From NCBI GenBank assembly GCA_041402045.1, contig JAWKSZ010000037.1, positions 1 through 64,000 on the forward strand: a stretch of DNA of 64,000 bases. The letters are read 5' to 3'. The position numbers and the translations under genes were made by a program. Below the pieces are notes generated by a model that saw nothing but the letters and a program-made list of their open reading frames with translations, did not search any database and had not been told where the DNA came from. Of the stretch, positions 16,992 to 26,109 are shown in pieces (the first letter of the stretch is position 1; every line of letters starts with the position of its first letter). This DNA comes from JAGQRJ01 sp041402045. GTDB lineage: Bacteria > Planctomycetota > J058.

Positions 16992-17390
16992 ATGCGCGCT
17001 TGGATCTTGGCCTTGATCGTGGTCGCCTGCACCGCGGGGTGCCCTGCCCCGGACGGTCCCGCTCAGGTCGCGGCGAGCCTGAACCTCGACTCCCCCGACG
17101 TCCCGCGGCCGCTCAAGGTCGGGGACAGCGCGAGCCTGAACCTGACCCTCAAGCGCGGCGAGGTGGGGCAGCTGTTCCAACCGGGCGCGTTCCTGGCCGA
17201 CGACAAGCAGCAGCGACTCACCCAGTGGCACTCCAAGCCCGAGGGCGTGGTCCGCTTCGACGACGACGGCAGCCGTGTCGTGTTCGAGGCCCCGGGCGAG
17301 GTCGAGGTGTGGGCGAGCTGGTCCGACGACGACGGGACGCCCCTGACCAGCAACGCCCTGCGCTTCTCGGTCGACCACTCCGCCGAGTAG
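16992..17390 (+). CDS. Putative lipoprotein, unknown function
   Basis: This 132-residue protein has an N-terminal hydrophobic helix ending VACTAGC-PAP, a plausible but imperfect lipobox (Thr at -3). The rest is beta-rich (for example FEAPGEVEVWASWSDDDG) and resembles bacterial Ig-like modules in style. ATG at 16992 is preceded by GGAGAGAGG. No family recognised. Confidence 0.7.
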   Translation: MRAWILALIVVACTAGCPAPDGPAQVAASLNLDSPDVPRPLKVGDSASLNLTLKRGEVGQLFQPGAFLADDKQQRLTQWHSKPEGVVRFDDDGSRVVFEAPGEVEVWASWSDDDGTPLTSNALRFSVDHSAE

Positions 17391-17448
17391 TCCCTCGGCG
17401 CCCCCCTCGCTGCGTGGCGCGCTATGATCGGCCGCCCGAGGAGGGGTC

Positions 17449-18381
17449 ATGGCTGAGCCGCCGCTCAAGTTCACCGGTTTCCTGTGCCTGGTGGTCACCT
17501 GCTTGCTCGTGGGGCTGATCGCGCGCAACGCGCTTCGCGACGACGGGGCGATCGCCGTTCCCCAGGTGGGGTCCGAGGTCGCGACGACTCCGACCCCCGA
17601 CCCTGAGCTGCCCGAGGGTCACCCGCCGACGACGCCTCAGCGCGAGACCCCGCCGGTGCCCTACGCCAGCACCGACGACGGCGCCGGCGAGCGGGTCGAG
17701 GCCCCCGAGGACGGCACGCGTCGCGACGGGCGCGAGCCGCTGCGGGTGCTGAAGGAGGGCTTCTCGATCCTGCTGCCGCCTCAGACCAAGCACCGCATGG
17801 CTCAGGAAGGACCGACTTTCATCCTCTCCTTGACCCTCGACAACCAACCGGACTTCCTCACGATCTACTCGCGCAAGCTGTTCCCCTGGAGTCAGGTGGA
17901 GGACATCCTCTCCCGCTACGACCCCTACACCGAGGGCGAGCGAATCACGACCGAGGGCGGTGTGGATCTCGCCCTGGCAGGCGGACGCTGGAGCGCTCCC
18001 GACGACAAGAGCTTCGTGGTGGTGCGCGGCAATCGCCTCTACCGCTTCGAGGCCGCGGGCTTCGGCGCGGACTTCCCTGAGCAGGTGGCGCTGCTCAACG
18101 GCGTCGAGTTCCTCGAGTTGCCCAGCTTCACCGAGCGGCTCAAGCAGAAGTACGGCCTGACCGACGAGCAACTCCAGGGCCCCGCCCCCCAGAAGGTCGA
18201 CGCGAAGGTCAAGGAGCTCGTCGAGCAGTTGAGCAACCTCCGCGGCGGCTTGCCCGACGTGATCCGGCGCCCGATCGAGTACTACAAGGCCGGGGACGTG
18301 AACTACCGCGACATGCTGCTCCTGCAGGACTACCTGCAGGAAGTCGCGGACGTCGTCGCCAAGAGCCTGCGCCAGCACTAG
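17449..18381 (+). CDS. Membrane-anchored protein, unknown function
   Basis: The 310-residue product starts at ATG 17449 with GGAGGGG upstream. It has one N-terminal transmembrane helix (FTGFLCLVVTCLLVGLIA), a Pro/Thr-rich linker of about 60 residues and a mixed alpha/beta domain containing FLTIYSRKLFPWSQVEDIL, ending in a helical segment. No family recognised. The final Gln-His codons and stop are CAGCACTAG, identical to the end of the hydrolase gene at 11022, and mark the start of the second copy of the dispersed repeat. Confidence 0.8.
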   Translation: MAEPPLKFTGFLCLVVTCLLVGLIARNALRDDGAIAVPQVGSEVATTPTPDPELPEGHPPTTPQRETPPVPYASTDDGAGERVEAPEDGTRRDGREPLRVLKEGFSILLPPQTKHRMAQEGPTFILSLTLDNQPDFLTIYSRKLFPWSQVEDILSRYDPYTEGERITTEGGVDLALAGGRWSAPDDKSFVVVRGNRLYRFEAAGFGADFPEQVALLNGVEFLELPSFTERLKQKYGLTDEQLQGPAPQKVDAKVKELVEQLSNLRGGLPDVIRRPIEYYKAGDVNYRDMLLLQDYLQEVADVVAKSLRQH

Positions 18382-18871
18382 TTTCTGGGGGGCCTGTCCC
18401 AGGCCCCCTCGGGCTCGGGGCAAAGCCCCTCGCCCTCACCCCACAGGGCGCGCTCGCGGCTGCGCCGCTCGCGCGGGGAGGCCCGGGGACGGGCCTCGTC
18501 CCGCGCTGCGCGAGGGACATTCGCGGGCTTCGCCCGCTCATGCTTCCCGCCCGCTCCGCCCGCTCCGCCCGCTCCGCCGCTCCGTCCGCTCCGCCCGCTC
18601 CGCCGCTCCGTCCGCTCCGCCCGCTCCGCCCGCTCCGCCCGCCCGCCTGCTCCGCCTGCTTCGCCGCCCGCCGCTCCGCCCGCTCCGCCCGCTCCGCCCG
18701 CTCCGCCCGCTCCGCCGCTCCGCCCGCTCCGCCCTGCTTCGCCGCTCCGCCCGCTCCGCCGCTCCGCCCGCTCCGCCCGCTCCGCCCGCTCCGCCCGCTC
18801 CGCCCGCTCCGCCCGCTCCGCCGCTCCGTCCGCTCCGCCTGCTCGCGCGGGACATTCGCGGGCTTCGCCCG
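18373..18871. repeat. Dispersed composite GC-rich repeat, copy 2, with CGCTCCGCC array
   Basis: This copy has the same order as the element at 11014: CAGCACTAGTTTCTG, hairpin GGGGGCCTG-TCC-CAGGCCCCC (18388-18408), GGGGCAAAGCCCC, GGGACGGGCCTCGTCCC and GGGACATTCGCGGGCTTCG at 18514. It is followed by a roughly 300-bp array of CGCTCCGCC 9-mers (about 18547-18848) and then by a second GGGACATTCGCGGGCTTCG at 18849, so the array is bracketed by direct repeats. The array ends 8 bases before the rsmB stop. Apparent open frames across the array are products of the 9-bp period. Confidence 0.9.
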
Positions 18872-18878
18872 ACGGGCC

Positions 18879-20192
18879 TCAGCGCCCGGTGGGCTCCAGG
18901 CGGGCGAGGTAGCCGCCGTCGCCGCCGTCGGGGCGGGGGAGCCAGCGCTCCTCGCGCACGAGCTCCCAGCCCAAGGGCAGGGCTGCGCGCACCAGGTCGC
19001 GGCCTTCGGCGGGCTCGATCGAACACACGGAGTAGATCACCCTGCCCCGCGTGAGGGCGCAGGCGCGTTCCAGGAGCTCGGCCTGGACTCGGGCCAGGCG
19101 CTTGACCGCCTGGCCCTCCAGGCGCCAGCGGGCCTCGGGGCGGCGGCGCAGCACGCCGCTGTTCGAGCAGGGCGCGTCGACCAGGGTCGCGTCGAAGGGG
19201 CCCTCGACCTCGACCCGACGACCGTCGCCTGGCGCGCAGCGGACGGAGCGGAGCCCCAGCCGCTCGCAGGCGCGCTCGACCCGCGCCAGGCGCTGCGCGC
19301 TCTTGTCCACCGCCCACACCTCGGCGGCGTCCTCGGCGGCCTCGGCGATCGCGGTGGTCTTGCCGCCGGGGGCCGCGCACAGGTCGAGCACCCGCTCGCC
19401 GGGGGCCGGGTCGACCCAAGCCGCGGCCTGCTGCGCGGTGAGGTCCTGGACCGTGAACCACCCTTCGCGCCAGGGCTCGCTCTGGTGGAAGCCCGCCCGG
19501 CCCCCCTCGAGCCGCAGCGCGAGGGGGTGCCCAGGGACCGTCCCGGTCTCGACGCCGGCTGCGGCGAGGGCCTCGCGCACCGCCTCGAGGGTGCTGCGGC
19601 GCGGGTTGATCCGCGCGAACAGGGGCGGCGGGTCGTTGTGGGCCCAGCACAGCTCGCGGGCCACGGCTTCGCCCTCGTCCTCGAGCCAGCGCTCGACCAG
19701 CTCGTCGGGGTAGCTGTGCAGGATCCCCAGGCGCGCCGCGAGTCGGCGACCGCTGACCTGGAGCACCGGCTCGCGGAAGCGCAGCGCGCGCTCCCGGGTC
19801 AACGGCAGCACGTCGTCGTCGCCGGCGTGAGCGTCGACGGGCTCGAGGATCGTCTCCTGCAGGAGCTCCAGGGGTCGGGCGACCTTCGACCGGCCCCGCT
19901 TGCCCCCCACCAGCTCGGCCGCCTGCTCGATCGCGCGCGCCGGGTCGGCCTCGCGCCCGAACAGGAGCCGCCAGCCGCCCAGGATCAGCGCGGCCTCGGT
20001 CTCGGGCTGACGGCCCTTGAACGCGCGGCGGGCGACGCCGCCCACGGCTGCGCGGACGCTGCGTCGGTGTCGGATCGCGCCGTGGACCCACGCCGTGAGC
20101 CGCGGCGAGCTCTGCCCCCGGAGCTGGTCGCTGACGCGCTGAGGATCCTGGAGCAGGCGGTGCGCCCGACGCAGGTCGCCGACCTCGCTCAC
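18879..20192 (-). CDS. rsmB: 16S rRNA (cytosine-C5)-methyltransferase RsmB-like
   Basis: RsmB-type enzymes methylate C967 of 16S rRNA. The 437-residue product has an N-terminal NusB-like helical domain and a C-terminal Rossmann methylase: SAM loop DLCAAPGGKTTAIAE, motif IV DAPCSNSGVLRRRPEARW and motif VI YSVCSIEPAEG, with both cysteines present. The GTG start at 20192 overlaps the truD stop in a GTGA arrangement. The 3' end abuts the repeat array at 18871. The fit to RsmB rests on the NusB domain; related RsmF/NSUN types lack it. Confidence 0.92.
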   Translation of the reverse strand: MSEVGDLRRAHRLLQDPQRVSDQLRGQSSPRLTAWVHGAIRHRRSVRAAVGGVARRAFKGRQPETEAALILGGWRLLFGREADPARAIEQAAELVGGKRGRSKVARPLELLQETILEPVDAHAGDDDVLPLTRERALRFREPVLQVSGRRLAARLGILHSYPDELVERWLEDEGEAVARELCWAHNDPPPLFARINPRRSTLEAVREALAAAGVETGTVPGHPLALRLEGGRAGFHQSEPWREGWFTVQDLTAQQAAAWVDPAPGERVLDLCAAPGGKTTAIAEAAEDAAEVWAVDKSAQRLARVERACERLGLRSVRCAPGDGRRVEVEGPFDATLVDAPCSNSGVLRRRPEARWRLEGQAVKRLARVQAELLERACALTRGRVIYSVCSIEPAEGRDLVRAALPLGWELVREERWLPRPDGGDGGYLARLEPTGR

Positions 20193-21490
20193 CGGCCCCG
20201 CGCGTTGCGTCGGCCCTGGGGCTTGCGCTTGCCGCGCCCCCGACCCTGCCCGCGCCCCTTGCCGCGCGGGCCCGAGCCCCCGTCGTCCGCGCTGCGGCGG
20301 GGCGCACCCTGCTCGATCTCCGCGCCGAACAGGCGCTTGAGCAAGAGCGTCGCGTACGCGCCGGGCGGCAGCTCGAACTCGAGGGTGACCTCGGAGCGGC
20401 CGGGGTGCAGGGGGTCCGGCGCCGGGCGCCCGAGCTGCTTGAGCGCCCGGGGGCGCACGAACAGCGGGCGCTCCTCGTGCTTGAAGAAGCACCCGCGGAT
20501 CCCCTCGATCTTGAAGGTCTCCCGGGTCAGGCCTTCGGCCGAGAGCGCAGCGTCGATCGCGGCCGCGACCGCGGGGTCGTCGGGCGCCGTGGTGTGATCG
20601 ATCAGGGGGAAGCTCTCGGGCAGCGGAGGCGGCGTCTCCTGGGGACCATAGTGCGGCCACACGTGCTTGCCGCCGCTGTAGCCCGTGGCGAAGCGGTGCG
20701 CGTCGGGGAGCGCGCGGTCCAGGTAGCGGCGCACGGACTCGTTCCAGATCAGGGACTGGTAGGCGAACACGTGGATCGCGCGCTCGCGGGCGGGGCAGCG
20801 CTGCCAGGCCCCATGGAAGTCGTCGGGCTTGCGGGTCAGGTGCTGGATCATGGTCTTGCCCCGCCGGGTGCCCCACTTGCGCGCGAGGGTCGCCCAGTCG
20901 CCCCAGATCTTGCGGACGAGGGTCTTGAAGCGCTTCTCCTCCGGGGGATCGCGGAAGCCCGGGGTCGCGAGGAGGTCCTTGAGCGCCTCCTCCGGGTCGC
21001 CCTTGGCCAGGGACCGGCCAGGCATGCCCTGTCCCGCGGTCAGGGAGCCGAAGCGCTGGTCGTCGAAGTAGTTCACGAGCCCGTGGGCCAGGACGGCGGG
21101 CAGGCTCTGGCCGAGGCGCTCGAGCTCCTTGGGCCCCAGGTCGCGCACGACGATCCGAAACGCGTTGCCCGCGAGGGCGTCGGAGCCCAGGGGTGCGGCG
21201 CTGCGCCCCATATAGCGCACGGAGAGCCCAGGGATCCGCTGCTTGGGGTCCAGGCGGTGTCCGCCGGAGACCGAGATCAGCTGCGTGGTCACCGCCTGGC
21301 GGTCCTTGAGCCCCACGTAGTGGATCGCGTCGAGAGGCACTTGGGACGCGCTGGCCAGGCGGCGCACCGCGGAGAAGGTGTCCAGCTTCTTCTTACGCAG
21401 GGAGTAGACCGAGACCGGTCCCTTGTCCGCCGGCGTCCAAGTGCTGAGCTCGCGCACGACGAACTCTTCGGGACGCGCCTTGATCCGCAT
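20189..21490 (-). CDS. truD: tRNA pseudouridine synthase TruD
   Basis: TruD converts uridine 13 of tRNA to pseudouridine. The 433-residue protein begins MRIKARPEEFVVRE and carries the catalytic GLKDRQAVTTQ, followed by NAFRIVVRDL, LVNYFDDQRFG and the TRUD insertion domain. It ends in a long basic tail of Gly/Arg/Lys repeats (about 400-433) that is not part of the usual fold and may bind RNA. It is 80 residues longer than E. coli TruD. Start ATG at 21490; coupled to rsmB, giving a two-gene RNA-modification operon. Confidence 0.95.
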   Translation of the reverse strand: MRIKARPEEFVVRELSTWTPADKGPVSVYSLRKKKLDTFSAVRRLASASQVPLDAIHYVGLKDRQAVTTQLISVSGGHRLDPKQRIPGLSVRYMGRSAAPLGSDALAGNAFRIVVRDLGPKELERLGQSLPAVLAHGLVNYFDDQRFGSLTAGQGMPGRSLAKGDPEEALKDLLATPGFRDPPEEKRFKTLVRKIWGDWATLARKWGTRRGKTMIQHLTRKPDDFHGAWQRCPARERAIHVFAYQSLIWNESVRRYLDRALPDAHRFATGYSGGKHVWPHYGPQETPPPLPESFPLIDHTTAPDDPAVAAAIDAALSAEGLTRETFKIEGIRGCFFKHEERPLFVRPRALKQLGRPAPDPLHPGRSEVTLEFELPPGAYATLLLKRLFGAEIEQGAPRRSADDGGSGPRGKGRGQGRGRGKRKPQGRRNARGR

Positions 21491-21765
21491 GGCTCACCTC
21501 GGCGCGAACGTTACCACCGCGCCGCGTTCATGTACTCCCGCGGTGCAGGTTCTGGGAAGGCGAAAACACGCGTCGTGTCGCAGTTCGCGCACTTGGTCGA
21601 GAAGGACTTAAGGGGTGATGCAGAAACCTGACAATTCGTCGGAAGATTAAATTTCGTTCAGGTTTAGATATGTCGAAACTCCCCCAACAGCGTTCCGTTA
21701 CCCTTCCACGCAAGAACCAACTTTCCCAGCCGTGGCTGGACTCAGGATTCAGGAAGGACCGAACC
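21491..21765. promoter_or_regulatory. AT-rich divergent intergenic region
   Basis: Between truD and the Spy-like gene the composition drops sharply around 21626-21675 (GATTAAATTTCG, TTTAGATATG), the most AT-rich spot in this part of the window. It probably holds the promoter of the Spy-like gene and possibly the secretion operon. I do not commit to exact -35/-10 boxes. Confidence 0.5.
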
Positions 21766-22596
21766 ATGATTCGTGCGCTGATGGTGGTGATGACCCTCGG
21801 GCTGGCCCCGCTGGCTTTCGCTCAAGACGACATGCAAGACGGAGATCAGCCGACCCCCCAGGCCGAGGGTGACCGCGGCGGTGAGGGCGAAGGCGAGGGC
21901 CAGGGCGAGCGCCCCCGTGGCCAGCGCGGCCAGCGCGGCGGCGGCTTCGGCCGCGGCGGCATGGGGATCCCGGTCGAGCGCTTCAAGGACGACCTCGGCC
22001 TCACCGAGGAGCAGGTCGCCCAGCTCGAGGCGCTGAACGCGCAGATGCGCGAGGAGGGCCAGAAGCTGCGCGAGGCCTTCCAGAACGGCGACCGCGAGGG
22101 CATTCGCGAGATGATGCAGGGCTTCCGCGAGAAGATGCAGGAGAACCTGAAGGGCGTCCTCACCGAGGAGCAGATGAAGAAATACGAGGAGCTGCGCGAG
22201 ACCATGCGCGGTCAGCGTGGTCAGCGCGGCCAGCGCGGCGAGCGCGGTGAGCGCGGCGGCCGCGGCGGCGGGCCCCAGCTCAAGGCGCGCCTGCGTCAGC
22301 AGGCCGTCGAGGCCCTGGCCCTCAGCGACGAGGAGGCGGCCGTGGTGCTGCCCCGCCTCGACACCGTGCTCGACACCCGCGAGCTCCTGCAGCGCGAGCA
22401 GGACACCCGTCGGCAGGACTTCCTCAAGAAGGCCCGCGAGACCCAGGACGGCGACGCCCTGAACGGGCTGCTGGCGGAGTTCCGTTCGGCCCAGGAGGCC
22501 GACCAGGAGCAGGTCAAGGCCGCCATGGACCAGCTGCGCGAGGTGCTGACCCTCGAGCAGGAGGTCAAGCTGGTCGGACTGAACGTCCTCGACTAA
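21766..22596 (+). CDS. Exported Spy/CpxP-like (LTxxQ) protein with collagen-like Gly-Gln-Arg tracts
   Basis: Spy/CpxP proteins are periplasmic helical chaperone-like stress proteins. The 276-residue precursor has a signal peptide (TLGLAPLAFA-QD) and two LTxxQ-type helices, DLGLTEEQVAQLEALN and GVLTEEQMKKYEEL, plus a third helical block near the C-terminus. Two low-complexity Gly/Gln/Arg/Glu tracts (about 35-65 and 148-167) interrupt them. ATG at 21766 with AGGAAGGA upstream. It lies just before the type II secretion operon but is separated from it by a hairpin. A link to envelope stress is inferred from the family. Confidence 0.8.
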   Translation: MIRALMVVMTLGLAPLAFAQDDMQDGDQPTPQAEGDRGGEGEGEGQGERPRGQRGQRGGGFGRGGMGIPVERFKDDLGLTEEQVAQLEALNAQMREEGQKLREAFQNGDREGIREMMQGFREKMQENLKGVLTEEQMKKYEELRETMRGQRGQRGQRGERGERGGRGGGPQLKARLRQQAVEALALSDEEAAVVLPRLDTVLDTRELLQREQDTRRQDFLKKARETQDGDALNGLLAEFRSAQEADQEQVKAAMDQLREVLTLEQEVKLVGLNVLD

Positions 22597-22618
22597 CCAG
22601 CGGCTTACGGGCGGCTCC

Positions 22619-22654
22619 TCGCGACCCCCGCGCCGCCAGGCACGGGGGTCGCGA
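22619..22654 (+). terminator. Hairpin terminator between Spy-like gene and gspE
   Basis: TCGCGACCCCCG and CGGGGGTCGCGA form a perfect 12-bp stem with a 12-base loop. The same arms recur after rpsA at 46334-46368. No T-run follows here. Confidence 0.7.
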
Positions 22655-22717
22655 CGTAGCGCGCCGACCCGCAGGAGCGCCAGAGGCGCGCTCCCTGAAC
22701 CGACGAACACAGGGACC

Positions 22718-24406
22718 ATGACGCGAGTTGCCGAGAGCTTGGGAGACGTGTTGCTGCGCCACGGCGCGCTCGACCCGCAAGGGTTGGCGGCCGCGGAGGC
22801 CGCGCGTCAGCTCGACGAGCGCCTGGACCAGGCGCTGCTGCGCCTGGGGTCGGTCCCGCCCCAGGCCGTGGCCGCCGCGCTCGCGGAGTACACCGGCCTC
22901 GAGCTCGTGAGCCTGGGGGAGGCCTTCGAGCCCGACCCCGAGCTGCTCTCCCACATTCCGACCCGCTTGGTGTTCGCCGGGCGCTTCCTCCCCTACCAGC
23001 GCGGTCCCCACGGCCTGACCGTGGCGACCAGCGACCCGTTCCGCCTCGACGAACTCGACGAGCTGCGGCTCCTGCGCGGCGAGGCGATCGAGGCCTGCCT
23101 GGCCCCGGCCGACGAGGTCGAGGGGGCGATCCGTCGGCTCTACGGCGTGGGCGCCGACGCGCTGGATCGCGCGGTGCAAGAGGGCGGCGCGGTCGACCAC
23201 GCCCAGGACGCGAGCGAGGTCGACGAGGACCACGACGACGCGGCCCTCGTGCAGTTCGTCAACAAGCTGCTGTGGGACGCGGTCGAGGCGCGGGCGTCCG
23301 ACGTGCACGTCGAGCCCACCGAGCGCGAGCTCAAGGTTCGGTACCGGATCGACGGGGTGATGCAGCCCGCGCGGCTGCCCCGCGAGCTCAAGCGCTTCCA
23401 GGCGGCGATCGTGAGCCGCCTCAAGATCATGGCGAAGATGGACATCGCCGAGCGGCGCCTCCCGCAGGACGGGCGGATTCGCTTGGGGCGCAACGGGCGC
23501 GAGCTCGACGTGCGCGTGAGCGTGATCCCGACCCTGTTCGGCGAGGGCCTCGCGCTGCGGATCCTCGACCAGGGCAGCCAGGGCGCCCGCGACCTCTCCC
23601 AGCTCGGGATGTCGGAGTCCCACGCCAAGCTCCTCGGCGGGTTCCTCAGCTTGCCTCACGGGATCTTCCTCGTGACCGGCCCGACCGGCAGCGGCAAGTC
23701 GACGACCCTCTACGGCGGGCTCATGGAGCTCGACCGCGAGGCGCTGAAGGTGATCACCGTCGAGGACCCGGTCGAATACCGCCTCTCGGGAGTGAGCCAG
23801 ATCCAGGTCAACGCCAAGATCGGGCTGACCTTCAGCCGCGGGCTGCGGCACATCCTGCGCCACGACCCCGACGTCGTCATGATCGGCGAGATCCGCGACA
23901 CCGAGACCGCGCAGATCGCGGTCCAGGCCTCGCTCACCGGTCACCTCGTGCTCTCGACCCTGCACACCAACGACGCCGCTGGCGCGCTCCCGCGCCTGAT
24001 CGACATGGGCGTCGAGCCCTACCTCGTGGCGGCCACCGTCGAGGGGCTCATGGCCCAGCGCCTCGTGCGCCGCAACTGCCCGGCGTGCCTCGAGCCCCAC
24101 CCCGACGAGCACGGGCTCGATCCGCTCCTGGCTGAGCTCGGCGTCGCCCCGGACGCCCCGATCAAGCACGGCGCGGGCTGCCCCGAGTGCTTCGAGACCG
24201 GCTATCGGGGACGGGCGGGGATCTTCGAGCTCGTGCCGGTGAGCGACACCCTGCGCGAGCTGGCCAGCGACAACGCCTCAGCGGTGGCGCTCCGCGCCCA
24301 GGTGCGCAAGGAGGGCCACCCCTCGCTGCGCGCCGACGGCGTGCGGCTCCTGCTCCAGGGCGTGACCACCCCCGCCGAGGTCGTGCGGGTCTCGCGGGCG
24401 GAGTAG
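22718..24406 (+). CDS. gspE: Type II secretion ATPase GspE
   Basis: GspE powers pseudopilus assembly from the cytoplasm. The 562-residue product has the N1/T2SSE-N region, then Walker A GPTGSGKST (from Gly321), the Asp box VEDPVEY, Walker B MIGEIRDTETAQIA, the His box LHTNDA and a four-cysteine zinc site (CPAC and CPEC). All catalytic motifs are intact. It is the first gene of an operon with no gap of more than about 25 bases through to the lipoprotein gene ending at 34642. Confidence 0.97.
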   Translation: MTRVAESLGDVLLRHGALDPQGLAAAEAARQLDERLDQALLRLGSVPPQAVAAALAEYTGLELVSLGEAFEPDPELLSHIPTRLVFAGRFLPYQRGPHGLTVATSDPFRLDELDELRLLRGEAIEACLAPADEVEGAIRRLYGVGADALDRAVQEGGAVDHAQDASEVDEDHDDAALVQFVNKLLWDAVEARASDVHVEPTERELKVRYRIDGVMQPARLPRELKRFQAAIVSRLKIMAKMDIAERRLPQDGRIRLGRNGRELDVRVSVIPTLFGEGLALRILDQGSQGARDLSQLGMSESHAKLLGGFLSLPHGIFLVTGPTGSGKSTTLYGGLMELDREALKVITVEDPVEYRLSGVSQIQVNAKIGLTFSRGLRHILRHDPDVVMIGEIRDTETAQIAVQASLTGHLVLSTLHTNDAAGALPRLIDMGVEPYLVAATVEGLMAQRLVRRNCPACLEPHPDEHGLDPLLAELGVAPDAPIKHGAGCPECFETGYRGRAGIFELVPVSDTLRELASDNASAVALRAQVRKEGHPSLRADGVRLLLQGVTTPAEVVRVSRAE

Positions 24407-24409
24407 CGC

Positions 24410-25651
24410 GTGGCCACGTATCGCTACAACGCGCGCCGTCTGGACGGGACCGTCGTCGAGGGCAGCGTCCCCGCCGAGAGCGAGCAGGCGGCGCTGGCGG
24501 CCCTCGACCGCGAGGGTCTGTTCCCGATCCGGCTCGAGCCGCTGGAGGGCGCCAAGCGCGGGCGCAGCGGGGCGCGGATCGGGGCCGAGGTCGCGGCGCG
24601 CTTCGCCCGTCAGCTCGCGGACCTCACCGAGTCCGGCGTGCCCCTGCTCCAGGCCCTGGACTCGCTGGTGCGCCCCCCGGAGGCCACCGACGTGGTGTGG
24701 GGCGGCCAGCGCTCGAGCTCGGACGAGGACCGCGCGCGCACCCTCCTGGGCGAGCTCCGCCGAGACATCGCGCAGGGCATGGCCCTGGCGCAGGCCCTGG
24801 AGAAGCGCCCGGAGCTGTTCGGCACCACGGCGATCGCGCTCGTGCGCGCGGGCGAGGCCGGCGGCTTCCTCGGCCAGGCCCTGCGGCGGGTCGCCGACTT
24901 CGCCGAGCGCGAGCACGCGCTCAACCGCAAGGTGCGCTCGGCCCTCGCCTACCCCGCGCTCCTGGGGCTCCTGAGCGCGGGCGCCGTGGCCTTCCTGCTC
25001 GCGTGGGTCGTGCCGCGCTTCGCCTCGATCTACGCCGACCTCGGCGGCAGCCTGCCGCTGCCCACGCGCATGCTGCTCTGGATCTCGGGGGCGCTGCAGA
25101 GCGGCGGCTGGGTCCTGATCGTGCTGGGGATCGGCGCCGTGCTCTGGATCCGCAGCGCGCTCGAGACCGAGGAGGGCCGCACGGCCCGCGATCGGATCCT
25201 GATCCGCGTCCCCGGGGTGCGGGGCGTCGTCGCCCAGGCCGCCCTCGCGCGCTACAGCCAGACGCTCGGGACCCTGCTCTCCTGCGGCGTCGACGTGCTG
25301 GCCTCGCTCGAGATCGCCGCCCAGGCCGCGGGCAACCTGGTGTTCACTCAGGGGCTCCTGCCCGTGGTCGAGCGCGTGCGTGGGGGCATGGAGGTCGCTC
25401 CGGCTCTGGCCGAGACCAGGCTGATCCCGCCCCAGACCGTGGAGGTCGTAGGCGTCGGGCAGCAGTCGGGCACGCTGGCCGAGGTCCTCGAGCGCGTCGG
25501 CGAGCGCGCCGACGTCGAGGTCGACCGCGCGCTCACCGCCTTCGTCACCGCCTTCGAGCCGCTGCTGATCGTGAGCGTCGCCGCGGTCGTGTTCTTCGTC
25601 GTGCTCGCGGCGCTGCTCCCCGTGTTCACCCTCAACACGCTGGTCCACTAG
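24410..25651 (+). CDS. gspF: Type II secretion inner-membrane platform protein GspF
   Basis: The 413-residue protein starts with the family sequence YRYNARRLDGTVVEGSV and has two GspF (T2SSF) helical domains separated by membrane helices (about 185-210 and 225-245), with a final helix at the C-terminus (VSVAAVVFFVVLAALLPVF). GspF is the platform contacted by GspE and the pseudopilus. GTG start 3 bases after the gspE stop. Confidence 0.96.
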   Translation: MATYRYNARRLDGTVVEGSVPAESEQAALAALDREGLFPIRLEPLEGAKRGRSGARIGAEVAARFARQLADLTESGVPLLQALDSLVRPPEATDVVWGGQRSSSDEDRARTLLGELRRDIAQGMALAQALEKRPELFGTTAIALVRAGEAGGFLGQALRRVADFAEREHALNRKVRSALAYPALLGLLSAGAVAFLLAWVVPRFASIYADLGGSLPLPTRMLLWISGALQSGGWVLIVLGIGAVLWIRSALETEEGRTARDRILIRVPGVRGVVAQAALARYSQTLGTLLSCGVDVLASLEIAAQAAGNLVFTQGLLPVVERVRGGMEVAPALAETRLIPPQTVEVVGVGQQSGTLAEVLERVGERADVEVDRALTAFVTAFEPLLIVSVAAVVFFVVLAALLPVFTLNTLVH

Positions 25652-25674
25652 GGACCGCGCGAAAGGTAGATCCC

Positions 25675-26106
25675 ATGACGACCCCCCTGCGCTGGCGCCG
25701 GCGCGGCTTTACCCTGATCGAGCTGCTGCTGGTCATGGTGATCATCGCCGTGCTCGCCGCCCTCGTGATCCCGAGCTTCGTCGGCCGCGGCGAGCAGGCC
25801 AAGAAGGGCGCCGCCGAGACCCAGATCAAGAGCCTGTTCGGCACCGCGCTGGACACCTACGAGGTGGACAACGGGAGCTACCCCACGACGAACCAGGGCC
25901 TGGAGGCGCTGCGGGCCAAGCCCAGCGCCGCCCCCGAACCCAAGCAGTGGTCGGGGCCTTACCTGAAGAGCGACGTCCCCGACGACCCCTGGGGCAACCC
26001 CTACAACTATCGCTCACCCGGGCAACACAACGCCCAGACCTACGACCTCTCCTCCATGGGCCCCGACGGCCGCGAGGGGACCGAGGACGACATCACCAAC
26101 TGGTAA
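25675..26106 (+). CDS. gspG: Major pseudopilin GspG
   Basis: The 143-residue prepilin has a short basic leader cleaved at RRRG-FTLIELLLVMVIIAVL with Glu5 present, then the GspG beta region with NQGLEALR, GPYLKSDVPDDPWGNPY and a C-terminal aspartate-rich loop GPDGREGTEDDI that binds calcium in characterised GspG. The leader peptidase GspO/PilD is not encoded in this window. Confidence 0.96.
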   Translation: MTTPLRWRRRGFTLIELLLVMVIIAVLAALVIPSFVGRGEQAKKGAAETQIKSLFGTALDTYEVDNGSYPTTNQGLEALRAKPSAAPEPKQWSGPYLKSDVPDDPWGNPYNYRSPGQHNAQTYDLSSMGPDGREGTEDDITNW

Positions 26107-26109
26107 CCC

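Noticed and set aside
18538..18870. Extension of a minus-strand gene through the CGCTCCGCC array
   Set aside because: rsmB ends at 18879 with a normal C-terminus; open frames beyond it exist only because the repeat length is a multiple of three.
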